This document shows positions 1 through 9,025 of a DNA stretch of 64,000 bases, one piece after another. Numbering within the stretch: position 1 is the stretch's first letter; every line of letters begins with the position of its first letter. Source of the stretch: Roseateles violae (GTDB lineage: Bacteria > Pseudomonadota > Gammaproteobacteria > Burkholderiales > Burkholderiaceae_C); the NCBI RefSeq assembly GCF_030410485.1, contig NZ_JAUHHC010000002.1:930001-994000 (forward strand). The letters run 5' to 3'. Under the pieces are notes generated by a model. It was given only the letters and a program-made list of their open reading frames with translations, made no database searches and had not been told where the DNA came from. The position numbers were made by a program, and so were the translations under genes.

Positions 1-195
1 CCATTCGCTGCCGGCCTCGGCGGCCTCCAGTCCGACGCCGCTGCGGTAGTAGTTGCTGGCGATGCGCTGTTCAAAGATCAGATTGCGGTTTGCATAGGCG
101 GCCATCATCGCCATGATGAAGAACAGCACCATCACGATGACCAGCGTTGCCGCGCCGCGCTGGCGTGCATTGCCGAGTGACTGGACGTCGCTCAT
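1..195 (-). CDS. pilX: PilX-like type IV pilus minor pilin (partial, N-terminus only)
   Basis: Only the first 65 codons lie in the window; the gene runs off the left edge. The start at 195 gives a short polar leader, then a hydrophobic stretch (LVIVMVLFFIMAMMAAY) and a helix ending in YRSGVGLEAAEAG, which is the PilX_N pattern of a conserved Glu-Ala-rich region after the membrane helix. PilX proteins are minor pilins that work with PilW and PilY1 at the pilus tip. The start overlaps the end of the PilW-like gene by 4 bp (ATGA), so the two are cotranscribed and probably translationally coupled. Confidence 0.8.
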   Translation of the reverse strand, partial: MSDVQSLGNARQRGAATLVIVMVLFFIMAMMAAYANRNLIFEQRIASNYYRSGVGLEAAEAGSEW

Positions 196-902
196 GCCGG
201 GCAACTCCCGACGATGCGGTCATTGCGCATGCGGCTGGTGACCCGCACGGTGCGCAGCGCCTTGTCGTCGCGCCGGGGATGGCCGCTGAGCGTGATGTCG
301 AAGTAGCGAATCTGCTGCAGCGGGCAGGCCGCCGGATCAGGACAGGGCACGCTGCAAAAGCCGTCCAGAAACAGCGGCTGCACCGTCAGCTTGACATTGA
401 AGCGCGTGATAGTCAGCGTTTCCCTGTCGGTCAGCGGTTGCCAGTTGCCGCCCAGCAGCGATTGCAGCACGCCGTTGTCGATTCGAAAACCGAACGATTC
501 CCGCTCCGTCACGACATTGTCCTCAGCATCGCCCGGCGGCGTCGTCAGCGGCAGCACGTAGTTGTCGGCCCGTGAGTAGCTGTAGCGCAGCACATCGCCT
601 GCCTGCGTGTCGACGGCTGGCGTCGTGTCGCTATACGGGCTGCTCGCCGGCATGGTCGCGCCGGGCGCCCAGACGCCGCTTTCAGGCGTGGCCCAGAAAC
701 CGGCGCGGCGTAGGTCACGCAGCATCAGATCGGCGGCGGCCCGCAGATCCTGCTGGACCTGGGTTTCCTGAACCAGCCGACGATGCTCGTCGACCTGCTT
801 GGTCATCATTAGGCTGGCGCCGGCGACCACGATCATGCCGACCGTGATGCCGATCATCAGTTCGATCAGACTAAGGCCGCGCTGGCTATGCCCGACTAGC
901 AT
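192..902 (-). CDS. pilW: PilW-like type IV pilus minor pilin
   Basis: A 236-aa protein. Starting at 902, a short leader (MLVGHSQRG) precedes a class III prepilin signal (LSLIELMIGITVGMIVVAG) with the conserved Glu at +5 after the predicted PilD cleavage site. The globular part contains a fully conserved-looking FGFRIDNGVLQ segment and a Cys-rich stretch near the C-terminus (CSVPCPDPAACP), as in PilW-family proteins. The reading frame stays open upstream, but that extension has no pilin character, so the ATG at 902 is preferred. It overlaps the preceding FimT-like gene by 7 bp. Role: minor pilin in pilus assembly and priming, inner membrane before assembly. Confidence 0.85.
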   Translation of the reverse strand: MLVGHSQRGLSLIELMIGITVGMIVVAGASLMMTKQVDEHRRLVQETQVQQDLRAAADLMLRDLRRAGFWATPESGVWAPGATMPASSPYSDTTPAVDTQAGDVLRYSYSRADNYVLPLTTPPGDAEDNVVTERESFGFRIDNGVLQSLLGGNWQPLTDRETLTITRFNVKLTVQPLFLDGFCSVPCPDPAACPLQQIRYFDITLSGHPRRDDKALRTVRVTSRMRNDRIVGSCPA

Positions 903-1459
903 GGCGGCACTCCGCTGAAGGACCCATTGGGCGTGCAGGTGCGCACGCGGCCCGCTGCATTCAATTCGAGTTTCAACTGCGCGCCTCGCACGCCACTGAC
1001 GGTGACCGAGAAGCCCTGCGGCGAGGCGGTCAACTGGGGCGTTTCGAAGGAGACGGTACCGGAGGGGGCGGTCGAGCCGGTCGGCGCCGAGGAGGCGAAA
1101 CTGACGCCGACCGACTTCGGAATGCGCTCCGTCTTGAACTCGGTCGTGGCGGACATGCAGGCGTCGCCGGTATTGAGGCAATTGCAGCGTGGCGAGGTGT
1201 CGAAATAAGACACGGTGTAGCAACTCTGATCGCTACCGTTGCGGAAGATCAGCCTCACCGCATTTAAGGGACGCAGCGCCGTTTCGGCGCGGGCAAAGGC
1301 AAGATCGGTGCTGATCTGCTCGGCAATCGCTTGCACGCGGCGACGGTTCAACATGTCGGCCAAGGAGGGGGCGGCCACCGCGAGAAGGATGCCCAGGATG
1401 ACCAGGACCATCAGCACCTCGACGAAGGTGACGCCGCTGCCACGGCGCTTCGATGTCAT
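896..1459 (-). CDS. FimT/GspH-like minor pseudopilin, second copy
   Basis: A 187-aa GspH/FimT-family pseudopilin. The leader MTSKRRGSG is followed by VTFVEVLMVLVILGILLAVA, with Glu at +5, then the family segment around ISTDLAFARAETA. The start at 1459 forms an ATGA overlap with the stop of the upstream pilin gene; an in-frame ATG at 1471 would add four residues. The protein ends in GRVRTCTPNGSFSGVPPC, closely matching the end of the FimT-like protein at 2065-2604, so the two look like paralogues. In many related clusters a PilV-type gene sits here, and I see none. FimT-like proteins are minor pilins, in some species tied to DNA uptake; that role here is inference. Confidence 0.8.
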   Translation of the reverse strand: MTSKRRGSGVTFVEVLMVLVILGILLAVAAPSLADMLNRRRVQAIAEQISTDLAFARAETALRPLNAVRLIFRNGSDQSCYTVSYFDTSPRCNCLNTGDACMSATTEFKTERIPKSVGVSFASSAPTGSTAPSGTVSFETPQLTASPQGFSVTVSGVRGAQLKLELNAAGRVRTCTPNGSFSGVPPC

Positions 1460-1944
1460 TGCGGCCAGCATATCGACGCGGCCCGGGTCGAGGCCGGGTT
1501 GCTGTCCCGGTAGTTCAGATTGCCGCCGCTGACCTCAATGAAGATATCGCTGCAGTCGCTATCGCGGGCCTGCGAACCGCCGCTGATCGGTTTGGCGTGG
1601 ACCTGGTAGCCGGCGACATAGCTCTCCGGATCGCCGAGGCCGTTCAGGCTAAGAACGTAATACTTGGGTGCCGGCGGTGCGGAGGAAAAGAGGGCACTCA
1701 AATCCGATGCGTAGCTGCCATTGTTGCTGCGCCAGCGCTCCTGCGCCTGCACCACCGTCGACAGGCTGGTGATCGCGTCACTGCGCCGGCTCTTCATCAC
1801 ATGCCGCTGATAGGTCGGCAATGCCACGCCAAGCAGGACACCGATGATGACCAGCACCAGCAGAAGCTCCGCCAAGGTGAACCCCCGGCATTTCAGAGCG
1901 CGGCGGTAGTGCGATGCGAAGCTGAGGTTCCGGTGCCTGGACAT
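1456..1944 (-). CDS. pilE: PilE-like type IV pilin
   Basis: A 162-aa pilin. The leader before the processing site is rather long (about 20 residues ending KCRG), followed by FTLAELLLVLVIIGVLLGVA with the conserved Phe+1 and Glu+5. The segment with YQRHVMKSRRSDA and ERWRSNNGSYASDL is typical of PilE proteins in Burkholderiales pilus clusters, and the C-terminal half carries two Cys (SDCSD and SICWP) that could form the D-loop disulfide. The frame is open upstream to 2001, but a -10-like CATAAT ends 6 nt before the ATG at 1944, which supports this start. First gene of the PilE-FimT-PilW-PilX block. Confidence 0.85.
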   Translation of the reverse strand: MSRHRNLSFASHYRRALKCRGFTLAELLLVLVIIGVLLGVALPTYQRHVMKSRRSDAITSLSTVVQAQERWRSNNGSYASDLSALFSSAPPAPKYYVLSLNGLGDPESYVAGYQVHAKPISGGSQARDSDCSDIFIEVSGGNLNYRDSNPASTRAASICWPQ

Positions 1945-1950
1945 GGCCGG

Positions 1951-1956
1951 ATTATG
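1951..1956 (-). promoter_or_regulatory. candidate -10 element of a leaderless promoter (pilin gene)
   Basis: On the minus strand CATAAT is followed by six bases and then the ATG at 1944. No Shine-Dalgarno sequence is present in between. The spacing would put the transcript start at or next to the ATG. No good -35 was found, so this rests on the recurring pattern seen at other genes in the window. Confidence 0.4.
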
Positions 1957-2064
1957 GAAACCCGGGCTTTTTTCACATTCGCAGGCCCGACCGCTCGTCA
2001 AGACCTGCCTGCCGCTCGTCGGCGCCCCACCTACTCAGGGGGTGTACGGCTCGATCCGGTCCGT

Positions 2065-2604
2065 TCAGCAGCGCGGCAGACCGGAGACGCCGCCCGTGGG
2101 CGTGCAGCTGCGCACCCGGCCGGCGATGCTGACCACGTGGCGGATGGTCGTGCCGCCGCTGCCCGCCACGTCGATGCTGCCGGTGCTGGTCACCGTGCCC
2201 TGGCGCGCCTGGAAGCTCATCGTCTGCACATTGGCGCGCACCGTCAGGCGGCGGCTGGCCGGAATCCACTCCTGCTTCAGCACCTGGGCGGCGCCGGTGC
2301 AGACCGGTTGGCCGCTATCGTCGCAACGGCATTGGCCGCCCTTGTGCAGCAGATAGCAGCTGCCGCCCGGGTGCTGGCTGAAGCGCAGCTGCACGCCAGC
2401 GCCGGACAGCACCGCCTCGCTGCGCGCCTGCTGCAGATCAACCATCACCGTTTGCGCCAGCAGACGCAGCTGTTGCTGCTCCTTGATCCGGCCCAGCGAG
2501 GGCAGGGCGCCGCCGCAGACGATGGCGCTGATCGCCATCGTGACGCCCAGCTCGACGAGGCTGAAACCGGCTTGCTGGCGGCGGCTGCTTTGCGGCTGGT
2601 TCAT
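2065..2604 (-). CDS. fimT: FimT/GspH-like minor pseudopilin, first copy
   Basis: A 179-aa pseudopilin with leader MNQPQSSRRQQAG followed by FSLVELGVTMAISAIVCGGA (Phe+1, Glu+5) and the GspH-type segment VMVDLQQARSEAV. A Cys cluster (GGSCYLL, GGQCRCDD, GQPVCTG) and a terminal GRVRSCTPTGGVSGLPRC tail are notable. The ATG at 2604 has a GGAG six bases upstream and is preferred over a GTG at 2637. It lies 120 bp upstream of the PilE-like gene and probably leads the minor-pilin operon. Processed by the PilD prepilin peptidase, acting in the inner membrane and pilus tip. Confidence 0.82.
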   Translation of the reverse strand: MNQPQSSRRQQAGFSLVELGVTMAISAIVCGGALPSLGRIKEQQQLRLLAQTVMVDLQQARSEAVLSGAGVQLRFSQHPGGSCYLLHKGGQCRCDDSGQPVCTGAAQVLKQEWIPASRRLTVRANVQTMSFQARQGTVTSTGSIDVAGSGGTTIRHVVSIAGRVRSCTPTGGVSGLPRC

Positions 2605-2712
2605 GGCGGCTCCGGGATTTGCGTTGCGTATGAACACAATCTAGGAGACCGCCCGGCCGCTTTCTGTCCTTCCGGCGGGGGCGTGAATACCCCCTGATGG
2701 GGGTGTGGAGGA

Positions 2713-3156
2713 TCAGATGTCGCGGATCAGCTGGCGGAACTCGTCCACGTCCTCGAAGCTGCGGTAGACCGAGGCGAAGCGCACATAGGCGACCTTGTCG
2801 ATCTTCTTCAGCTCACGCATGACCAGCTCGCCGAGCTTGGTGGACGGGATCTCGCGGGCGCCGCTGGTCAGCAGCTTCTCCTCGATGCGGGCCAGGGCCG
2901 CGTCGATCTGCTCGATGCTGACCGGGCGCTTGCGCAGGGCCAGCTGCATGGAGGCGCGCAGCTTGACCGGCTCGAAGTCGGCGCGCGTGCCGTCCTTCTT
3001 CACCACCACGGGCAGGGCGATCTCGGCCCGCTCGTAGGTGGTGAAGCGCTTGTCGCAGGCCAGGCAGCGACGACGCCGGCGGACGACGTCGCCCTCGTCC
3101 GATTCCCGGGTCTCGGCGACCTGGGTCTCGCCGTGGCTGCAGAAGGGGCAGCGCAT
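2713..3156 (-). CDS. nrdR: transcriptional repressor NrdR
   Basis: A 147-aa protein of the normal NrdR length. It starts with the signature MRCPFC and has a zinc ribbon with Cys3, Cys6, Cys31 and Cys34, an Arg run (VVRRRRRC) between the two Cys pairs, and an ATP-cone domain from about residue 49 to 139. NrdR senses ATP/dATP and represses ribonucleotide reductase genes through NrdR boxes. It follows glyA by 15 bp on the same strand, the usual Burkholderiales arrangement, so the two are one transcript. A hairpin (ACCCCC-TGAT-GGGGGT, 2689-2704) lies just downstream but lacks a T tract. Confidence 0.96.
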   Translation of the reverse strand: MRCPFCSHGETQVAETRESDEGDVVRRRRRCLACDKRFTTYERAEIALPVVVKKDGTRADFEPVKLRASMQLALRKRPVSIEQIDAALARIEEKLLTSGAREIPSTKLGELVMRELKKIDKVAYVRFASVYRSFEDVDEFRQLIRDI

Positions 3157-3171
3157 CGCCGGATGCCGGGT

Positions 3172-4425
3172 TTAGCCGCGGTAGACCGGGAAGTCGCGGG
3201 TCAGCGCCGCGACCTTCTCGCGCACCGCGGCCAGATTGGCCTCGTCGTGCGGCTTGTCCAGCACGTCGGCGATCAGGTGGGCGGTCAGGCGCACCTGCTC
3301 TTCCTTGAAGCCGCGCGTCGTCATGGCCGGCGTGCCCAGGCGGATGCCCGAGGTGACCATCGGCTTCTGCGGGTCGTTCGGGATGCCGTTCTTGTTGCAG
3401 GTCATGTGGGCGGCGCCGAGGATGGCTTCCGCTTCCTTGCCCGTGAGGCCCTTGGGGCGCAGGTCGACCAGCATCACATGGCTCTGTGTGCCGCCGGAGA
3501 CGATGCGCAGACCGCGCTCGATCAGCGTGTCGGCCAAGACCTTGGCGTTCTTGACCACCTGCTGCTGGTAGGCCTTGAACTCGGGCGTCAGCGCCTCCTT
3601 GAAGGCGACCGCCTTGCCGGCGATCACATGCATCAGCGGGCCACCCTGGATGCCGGGGAAGATGGCCGAGTTGATCTTCTTGGCGATCGCCTCGTCATTG
3701 CACAGGATGATGCCGCCGCGCGGGCCGCGCAGGCTCTTGTGCGTGGTCGAGGTGACGACGTCGGCATGCGGCACCGGGTTCGGGTAGACGCCGGCGGCGA
3801 TCAGGCCGGCGTAGTGCGCCATGTCGACCATGAAGTAGGCGCCGATTTCCTTGGCGATCTTGGCGAAGCGCTCGAAATCGATACGCAGCGAGAAGGCCGA
3901 GGCGCCGGCGATGATCAGCTTGGGCTTCTTCTCGCGCGCCAGCGCTTCCATCGCCGCGTAGTCGATGTTCTCTTCGGCGTCGAGGCCGTAGGAGATCACG
4001 TTGAACCACTTGCCGCTCATGTTCAGCGCCATGCCGTGGGTCAGGTGGCCGCCCTCGGCCAGGCTCATGCCCATGATGGTGTCGCCCGGTTGCAGCAGGG
4101 CGAAGAACACGCCCTGGTTGGCCTGCGAGCCCGAGTTCGGCTGGACATTGGCGTAGTTGGCGCCGAACAGTTGCTTCAGGCGATCGATCGCCAGTTGCTC
4201 GACGACGTCCACGTACTCGCAGCCGCCGTAATAGCGCTTGCCGGGATAGCCCTCGGCGTACTTATTGGTCAGCTGGCTGCCCTGGGCCTGCATCACGGCC
4301 GGGGAGCAGTAGTTCTCCGAGGCGATCAGCTCGATGTGGTCTTCCTGGCGGCGGTTCTCGTTCTGGACCGCGGCCCACAGATCGGGGTCGACCAGGGCAA
4401 GGGTGGAGGTATTGCGATCAAACAT
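3172..4425 (-). CDS. glyA: serine hydroxymethyltransferase
   Basis: A 417-aa cytosolic PLP enzyme that interconverts serine and glycine and loads tetrahydrofolate with a one-carbon unit. The PLP-lysine motif [16 protein letters not shown] is intact, as are the substrate-binding stretch SENYCSPAV near the N-terminus and the glycine-rich [13 protein letters not shown]. Length and ends match the bacterial family. It shares a transcript with nrdR, and thyA/folA elsewhere in the window belong to the same folate cycle. The gene has an unusually long upstream region (about 243 bp to the next gene on the same strand) with several palindromes. Confidence 0.97.
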   Translation of the reverse strand: MFDRNTSTLALVDPDLWAAVQNENRRQEDHIELIASENYCSPAVMQAQGSQLTNKYAEGYPGKRYYGGCEYVDVVEQLAIDRLKQLFGANYANVQPNSGSQANQGVFFALLQPGDTIMGMSLAEGGHLTHGMALNMSGKWFNVISYGLDAEENIDYAAMEALAREKKPKLIIAGASAFSLRIDFERFAKIAKEIGAYFMVDMAHYAGLIAAGVYPNPVPHADVVTSTTHKSLRGPRGGIILCNDEAIAKKINSAIFPGIQGGPLMHVIAGKAVAFKEALTPEFKAYQQQVVKNAKVLADTLIERGLRIVSGGTQSHVMLVDLRPKGLTGKEAEAILGAAHMTCNKNGIPNDPQKPMVTSGIRLGTPAMTTRGFKEEQVRLTAHLIADVLDKPHDEANLAAVREKVAALTRDFPVYRG

Positions 4426-4668
4426 GGTGGTGGCAGTGCTCTAGAAGTGGAGTCCCTGGCGGCTTTGGCGCGCGGCAAAAGTGCAGGGCTGCCCAGGCGA
4501 ACGGCTGAAGACGGCCAGCGGCCAAGCCGCCAATCGTTCGCGCTCCCCGGTGGTCCACCACCTCGGGCTGCAGAGACGTCGCTACAGCAGCCTTGATCGC
4601 CAGTCGCGCGAAGTCCGCAGTGTAGCGCCAGGCGTCGCGACGCCCGGCGTGGCGGACAAATTTAATGC
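4426..4668 (-). promoter_or_regulatory. glyA upstream region with palindromes
   Basis: A gene-free 243-bp stretch between the lytic transglycosylase stop and the glyA start. It contains a perfect 14-bp palindrome GGCGTCGCGACGCC (4631-4644), a GGTGGTCCACCACC palindrome (4551-4564), and a TACACT hexamer on the minus strand (4619-4624) that could be a -10 element with a leader of roughly 185 nt. I do not recognise a known riboswitch in it. Confidence 0.35.
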
Positions 4669-5514
4669 TCAGTGCTGCAGCAGCGCGAGGCGCTCGTCGG
4701 CGGCGGCCGGGGCGCTCTCGCGCGCCGGCTTGGCCTGCAAGGCCGGCACCGGCCGGCCGGCCGCGACGGCCTTCATCTGCTCATGCTCGGCCAGCACGCG
4801 CGCGGCGTAGCCGGCGTCGTCGGCCAGATTGGCCGCGCCGACATAGTGGCGCAGGCCTTCCTGCACGCCGCCGGCGCGCTGGATGCATTCCTTCAGCACC
4901 TGCACGCCGACGCGCAGGTTCGTGACCGGATCGAAGGCGGCGTGGTTGCCGCCGAAGGCTTCGTACTTGTCGTCATGCACGCGGGTCATCACCTGCATCA
5001 GGCCCTGGGCGCCGACCGAACTCTGGGCGAAGGGATTGAAGCCGGACTCGATGGCCATGATGGCCAGGATCAGCGTCGGCTCGACATGGGCGCGCTGGCC
5101 GACGGCCCAGGCTTCCTGCACCAGGCGGCTGACCGGCTCCGGCGCGACCCGGTAGCGGCGTGACAGCCATTGGGCGACGGCGGCCTGCTGGCGCGGCAGC
5201 TCCTTGGGATCGGCGGCCGTGGCGCGGGCGACCGCATCCGGCTCGCTGGTGGCGACCAGCAGATTGCCGTCGGCTTCGGCACGCGCTTCATAGCGCGCAT
5301 GCAGCCAGCCCAGCGCGTGGGATTCCAGCTGCTCGCGCAGATTCGCCTGGCTGCCGAACATCAGCAGGGCGGTGACGACGGCCAGGCCGACCAAGGCCAG
5401 GGTGTTGTGACTGACGACCAGCAGACCTTGGCCGATGTCCTTCACGAAGACGGACAGTCCGGCGCCGGTCTGGCGGGCGAGGGATAGACAATTGTCGAGA
5501 CGACGCGCTGTCAT
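4669..5514 (-). CDS. membrane-anchored lytic transglycosylase (SLT domain)
   Basis: A 281-aa protein with a short cytoplasmic N-terminus, one membrane segment near residues 30-50 (LALVGLAVVTALLMFGS) and a periplasmic SLT fold. The catalytic Glu lies in AIMAIESGFNPFA, followed by the goose-lysozyme-type GAQGLMQVMTRVH and, further on, the N-x-R-x-G segment TNLRVGVQVL and the YVGAAN motif. Such enzymes cleave the glycan strand of peptidoglycan with formation of 1,6-anhydro-MurNAc. The ATG at 5514 is chosen because AAGGAG lies five bases upstream; an open extension to 5661 has no such signal. The Pro/Ala-rich C-terminal tail is unremarkable. Confidence 0.88.
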   Translation of the reverse strand: MTARRLDNCLSLARQTGAGLSVFVKDIGQGLLVVSHNTLALVGLAVVTALLMFGSQANLREQLESHALGWLHARYEARAEADGNLLVATSEPDAVARATAADPKELPRQQAAVAQWLSRRYRVAPEPVSRLVQEAWAVGQRAHVEPTLILAIMAIESGFNPFAQSSVGAQGLMQVMTRVHDDKYEAFGGNHAAFDPVTNLRVGVQVLKECIQRAGGVQEGLRHYVGAANLADDAGYAARVLAEHEQMKAVAAGRPVPALQAKPARESAPAAADERLALLQH

Positions 5515-5773
5515 GCGACTCCTTTCTTCTCTGCCGGTCCGCGGTCCATGCTTGCGCATAGTCCCGGATGGCGGCAGTGATAATGGGCCGACCCTGTCGA
5601 AGTCTTGCTGCATTGCAGCAGAACTTCGGGCCGGCGTCCATCGGCAGCGGGGCGTCTTCACCCTCCCAAAGGCGAAGACACGGGTAAACCCTGGAGAACC
5701 AGAGCAGGGCGGATTCTAGGGGTCAAAAATAACCCGTCAAGCATGTAGGTTGAATTCAAAATTACTATCAGTT

Positions 5774-7351
5774 ATGAAGTACCGTGATTTGCGAGACTTT
5801 CTCCACGGTCTGGAGGGGATGGGCGAGCTGCGGCGCATTTCGGAGCCGGTATCCCCCCGACTTGAGGTGACCGCTCTCAGCGACCGGGTGCTGCGTGCCG
5901 AAGGGCCCGCGCTGCTGTTCGAACGGCCGGCGGGCTACACCACGCCGGCGCTGACCAACTTGTTCGGCACGACTCGCCGGGTGGCGCTGGGCATGGGCGC
6001 CGAGAGCCTCGCCGAACTGCGCGAGGTCGGTCAGGTGCTGGCCAACCTGAAGGAGCCGGAGCCGCCGAAGGGCTTGAAGGACGCCGGACGACTGCTGCAA
6101 ATGGCGCGTGCGCTGTGGGATATGAAACCCAGCGTGGTTCGCCGCGCCGCCTGCCAGCAGGAGGTTTTCGAGAGCGCCGACGTCGATCTGAAACGACTGC
6201 CGATCCAGACCTGCTGGCCGGGGGACATCGGTCCGCTGATCACCTGGGGTCTGGTCGTCACCCGCGGCCCGCAGTCCATTGCCAAGCCGCGGCTGCGACA
6301 GAACCTGGGCATCTACCGCCAGCAGCTGATCGGCCGCAAGCAGCTGATCATGCGCTGGCTCGCCCATCGGGGCGGTGCACTGGACTTCCGCGACTTCGCG
6401 CTGGCCAATCCGGGCCAAGCCTTCCCGATCGCCGTGGCCTTGGGCGCCGACCCGGCGACCATCCTCGGCGCGGTGACACCGGTGCCGGACAGCCTCTCCG
6501 AATACCAGTTCGCCGGCCTGCTGCGCGGCTCGCGCACCGAGCTGGTCGACAGCGGCGTCGGCGAGGCCGGCCGCATGTTGCAGGTGCCGGCCAGCGCCGA
6601 GATCGTGCTGGAGGGCCACATCCCCGTCGCCGAGCCGGGCTATGAGGGACTCAGCGAGGACGGCGTGCCGCTGAAGGAGAAGGGCGGCTATCTGCACGCG
6701 CTGGAAGGCCCTTACGGCGACCATACCGGCTACTACAACGAGCAGGACTGGTTCCCGGTCTTCGAGGTCACGCGGCTGACGCAGCGGCCCGATCCGATCT
6801 ATCACTCGACCTATACCGGCAAGCCGCCGGACGAGCCAGCCATCCTCGGCGTCGCGCTGAACGAGGTCTTCGTGCCGATACTGCAAAAGCAGTTTTCCGA
6901 GATCGCCGACTTCTACCTGCCGCCCGAGGGCTGCAGCTACCGGATGGCCGTGATTTCGATCAAGAAGGCTTATCCCGGCCATGCGAAGCGCTTGATGTTC
7001 GGGCTCTGGAGCTTTCTGCGCCAGTTCATGTACACCAAGTTCATCGTGGTCGTCGACGAGGATGTGAATATTCGCGACTGGAAGGAAGTGATCTGGGCGA
7101 TCACGACGCGGATGGATCCGGTGCGCGACACGACCCTGGTCGAGAACACGCCGATCGACTACCTCGACTTCGCCTCGCCGGTCAGCGGCCTGGGCGGCAA
7201 GATGGGGCTTGACGCCACCAATAAATGGCCCGGCGAGACCAGCCGCGAATGGGGCCGCGCGATCACCATGCCGGCCGAGGTGACCCGCAAAGCCGAGGCT
7301 TTGTTTACGCAACTGTTTGCAAGCCCAGCCTCGGGTTTGCCTGGGGCTTGA
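5774..7351 (+). CDS. ubiD: 4-hydroxy-3-polyprenylbenzoate decarboxylase UbiD
   Basis: A 525-aa member of the UbiD family, which uses prenylated FMN (made by UbiX) to decarboxylate 4-hydroxy-3-polyprenylbenzoate in ubiquinone synthesis. The N-terminus [14 protein letters not shown] and the C-terminal block with [20 protein letters not shown] and NKWPGET are diagnostic, and the cofactor-binding region around [13 protein letters not shown] is intact. The ATG at 5774 gives the canonical start; a TTG at 5750 is less likely. No ubiX is nearby. A strong intrinsic terminator follows at 7476. Confidence 0.95.
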   Translation: MKYRDLRDFLHGLEGMGELRRISEPVSPRLEVTALSDRVLRAEGPALLFERPAGYTTPALTNLFGTTRRVALGMGAESLAELREVGQVLANLKEPEPPKGLKDAGRLLQMARALWDMKPSVVRRAACQQEVFESADVDLKRLPIQTCWPGDIGPLITWGLVVTRGPQSIAKPRLRQNLGIYRQQLIGRKQLIMRWLAHRGGALDFRDFALANPGQAFPIAVALGADPATILGAVTPVPDSLSEYQFAGLLRGSRTELVDSGVGEAGRMLQVPASAEIVLEGHIPVAEPGYEGLSEDGVPLKEKGGYLHALEGPYGDHTGYYNEQDWFPVFEVTRLTQRPDPIYHSTYTGKPPDEPAILGVALNEVFVPILQKQFSEIADFYLPPEGCSYRMAVISIKKAYPGHAKRLMFGLWSFLRQFMYTKFIVVVDEDVNIRDWKEVIWAITTRMDPVRDTTLVENTPIDYLDFASPVSGLGGKMGLDATNKWPGETSREWGRAITMPAEVTRKAEALFTQLFASPASGLPGA

Positions 7352-7475
7352 AAGCGCCAGCGGCGTCGGCTAAGTTTGTCTTGCCTGTTCAAGGCACAAC
7401 CTCTGGCGCAATCATTGCGCGCCAGGAGCCCTTTGGCAGATTGCCTCAGAGCCCCAAGGTGGCGTCAGCCACTCA

Positions 7476-7512
7476 CCCCTTTCAACCTTCGGGTTGAGAG
7501 GGGTTTCTATTT
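7476..7512 (+). terminator. intrinsic terminator after ubiD
   Basis: A 12-bp stem with one G-U pair (CCCCTTTCAACC and GGTTGAGAGGGG, 7476-7487 and 7492-7503) closed by a UUCG tetraloop and followed by TTTCTATTT. It serves ubiD. The convergent gene ends at 7528, just beyond it. Confidence 0.9.
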
Positions 7513-7527
7513 CGGGTGCCCGTTTTT

Positions 7528-8367
7528 TCACCGGCCCGCGAGCCGGCCCAGCCATTCGTAGATCGCGTAGCGCACCCGCGAGAAGCCGTCGCTGGACGGG
7601 CACCAGTCCGCCAGCTCGGACATCGCGTCGCGACGCAGGCCGACGGGGGCCGCGATGATCTCGACCTCATTGCCGGCGACCTCGCCAAAGGCCTGCAGCG
7701 CCCGCGGCAGATGCATGTCGTGGCTGACCAGCAGCAGCCGGCGCACGCCATCGGCCTTCAGCAGCGCCAGGCTTAGCGCGGCGTTCTCACGCGTGTCGCG
7801 CGAACGGTCCTCGGCCCAGCGCAGGCGCGCGCCGTATTCCTCCTCGACCGTGCGGCGCGCCAGCGAGGCCTCGGATACCCGCAAATGCCTGGCGTTCCAG
7901 CCGATGCCGCCCGAGAAGCCCAGCGGCGCGCCAAGGCGCCGCGACAGCCAGACGCCATAGCGCAGCCGCTCCAGGGTCAGCGGGCGCAGCGTGGCGCCGT
8001 CGTACTCGGGCGAATAGGGATTGGCGCCGCCACCCAGCACTAGCACCGCGATGCCGCCCTCGCGCTGCGCCTCCTCGCGCAGCTGCTCGATGGTCTCGGT
8101 CGACAGCGCCGGCGGCACCCGCAGCAGCTGATGGGACAGCCATTGCGCGGCGCCCTCGGTGCAGCAGAGCCAGAGCCCGATCAGCCCGGCCAGCAGCACC
8201 GTGCGGCCCAGCGCGCGGTGCTGGCGCAGCAGGCCGGCGCCCACCATGATCAAGGCCAGCAGCGGCACCGGCGGCTGCAGCAGCAAAAGCATATAGGGCT
8301 TGAGTTCGTAGAGCAGGCCGGCGGGGTTCACAATGGCATTTTTCGGGACGGGCTGGAGCGTCGGCAT
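7528..8367 (-). CDS. YdcF/DUF218-family membrane protein
   Basis: A 279-aa protein. The N-terminal 75 residues carry two hydrophobic segments (YMLLLLQPPVPLLALIMVG and ALGRTVLLAGLIGLWLCC), followed by a DUF218 domain with VLVLGGGANPY, GIGWNA, the RDTRENA motif and LLLVSHDMHLPRALQAF. This is the ElyC/SanA/YdcF fold, in which a few members affect envelope biogenesis. The exact reaction is unknown. The start at 8367 fits the first membrane segment; the frame remains open far upstream across the divergent msrA gene, which is clearly artefactual. No good ribosome-binding site is seen. Confidence 0.85.
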   Translation of the reverse strand: MPTLQPVPKNAIVNPAGLLYELKPYMLLLLQPPVPLLALIMVGAGLLRQHRALGRTVLLAGLIGLWLCCTEGAAQWLSHQLLRVPPALSTETIEQLREEAQREGGIAVLVLGGGANPYSPEYDGATLRPLTLERLRYGVWLSRRLGAPLGFSGGIGWNARHLRVSEASLARRTVEEEYGARLRWAEDRSRDTRENAALSLALLKADGVRRLLLVSHDMHLPRALQAFGEVAGNEVEIIAAPVGLRRDAMSELADWCPSSDGFSRVRYAIYEWLGRLAGR

Positions 8368-8469
8368 GATGGCCGCGCGAAGGCACAATTCAATCGGCAG
8401 CCGCCCTAGGTGCTTCTCCCTTATCCTTTCGACGATGCAAGCGGCATTGACCCTTCCAAGACCATCATC

Positions 8470-9012
8470 ATGAGCGAGACCCCCGACCGACTCGAACGCA
8501 TCACCCTGGGCGGCGGCTGCTTCTGGTGCACCGAGGCCGTCTACGAGCGGGTGCGCGGCGTGCTGCGGGTCGAGTCGGGCTACTCGAACGGCCAGGCCCA
8601 GCAGCCCAGCTACGAGCAGGTCTGCAGTGGCAGCACCGGGCATGCCGAGGTCGTGCGCATCGACTTCGATCCGGCCGTCGTCAGCCTGCGCGAGCTGCTT
8701 GAGGTCTTCTTCGTCATCCACGATCCGACCACGCTGAACCGCCAGGGCGCCGATGTCGGCACCCAGTACCGCTCCGGCATCTACTTCCACACGCCCGAGC
8801 AGCAGGCGCTGGCGCGCGAGGTGATCGCCGAGGTGCAGGCGGTGCACAAGCAGCCGGTCGTGACCGAACTGGAACCCGAGCGCAATTACTGGCCGGCCGA
8901 GGCCTATCACCAGCATTACTACGCGCGCAACCCGGAGCAGGGCTATTGCGCCTTCGTCGTCGCGGCCAAGGTCGACAAATTCCTCCACACCTTCCAGCGG
9001 CTCACGCGCTGA
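8470..9012 (+). CDS. msrA: peptide-methionine (S)-S-oxide reductase MsrA
   Basis: A 180-aa cytosolic repair enzyme that reduces methionine-S-sulfoxide. The active-site motif GGGCFWCTEAV is at residues 14-24, with the nucleophile Cys17, and the stretch GYSNGQAQQPSYEQVCSG plus YHQHYYARNP near the C-terminus match the family. The ATG at 8470 is chosen over an upstream GTG at 8410 because it gives the normal length. The next gene, an ABC ATPase, starts 13 bp after the msrA stop, so msrA may be the first gene of the transport operon. Confidence 0.95.
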   Translation: MSETPDRLERITLGGGCFWCTEAVYERVRGVLRVESGYSNGQAQQPSYEQVCSGSTGHAEVVRIDFDPAVVSLRELLEVFFVIHDPTTLNRQGADVGTQYRSGIYFHTPEQQALAREVIAEVQAVHKQPVVTELEPERNYWPAEAYHQHYYARNPEQGYCAFVVAAKVDKFLHTFQRLTR

Positions 9013-9025
9013 GGTGGACGCCGCG

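Noticed and set aside
2689-2704. Intrinsic terminator after nrdR
   Set aside because: The ACCCCC-TGAT-GGGGGT hairpin is not followed by a T tract on the minus strand, so it is too weak to call.
4426-4668. Glycine or SAM-type riboswitch upstream of glyA
   Set aside because: Palindromes are present, but I could not find the conserved core of a known riboswitch class.
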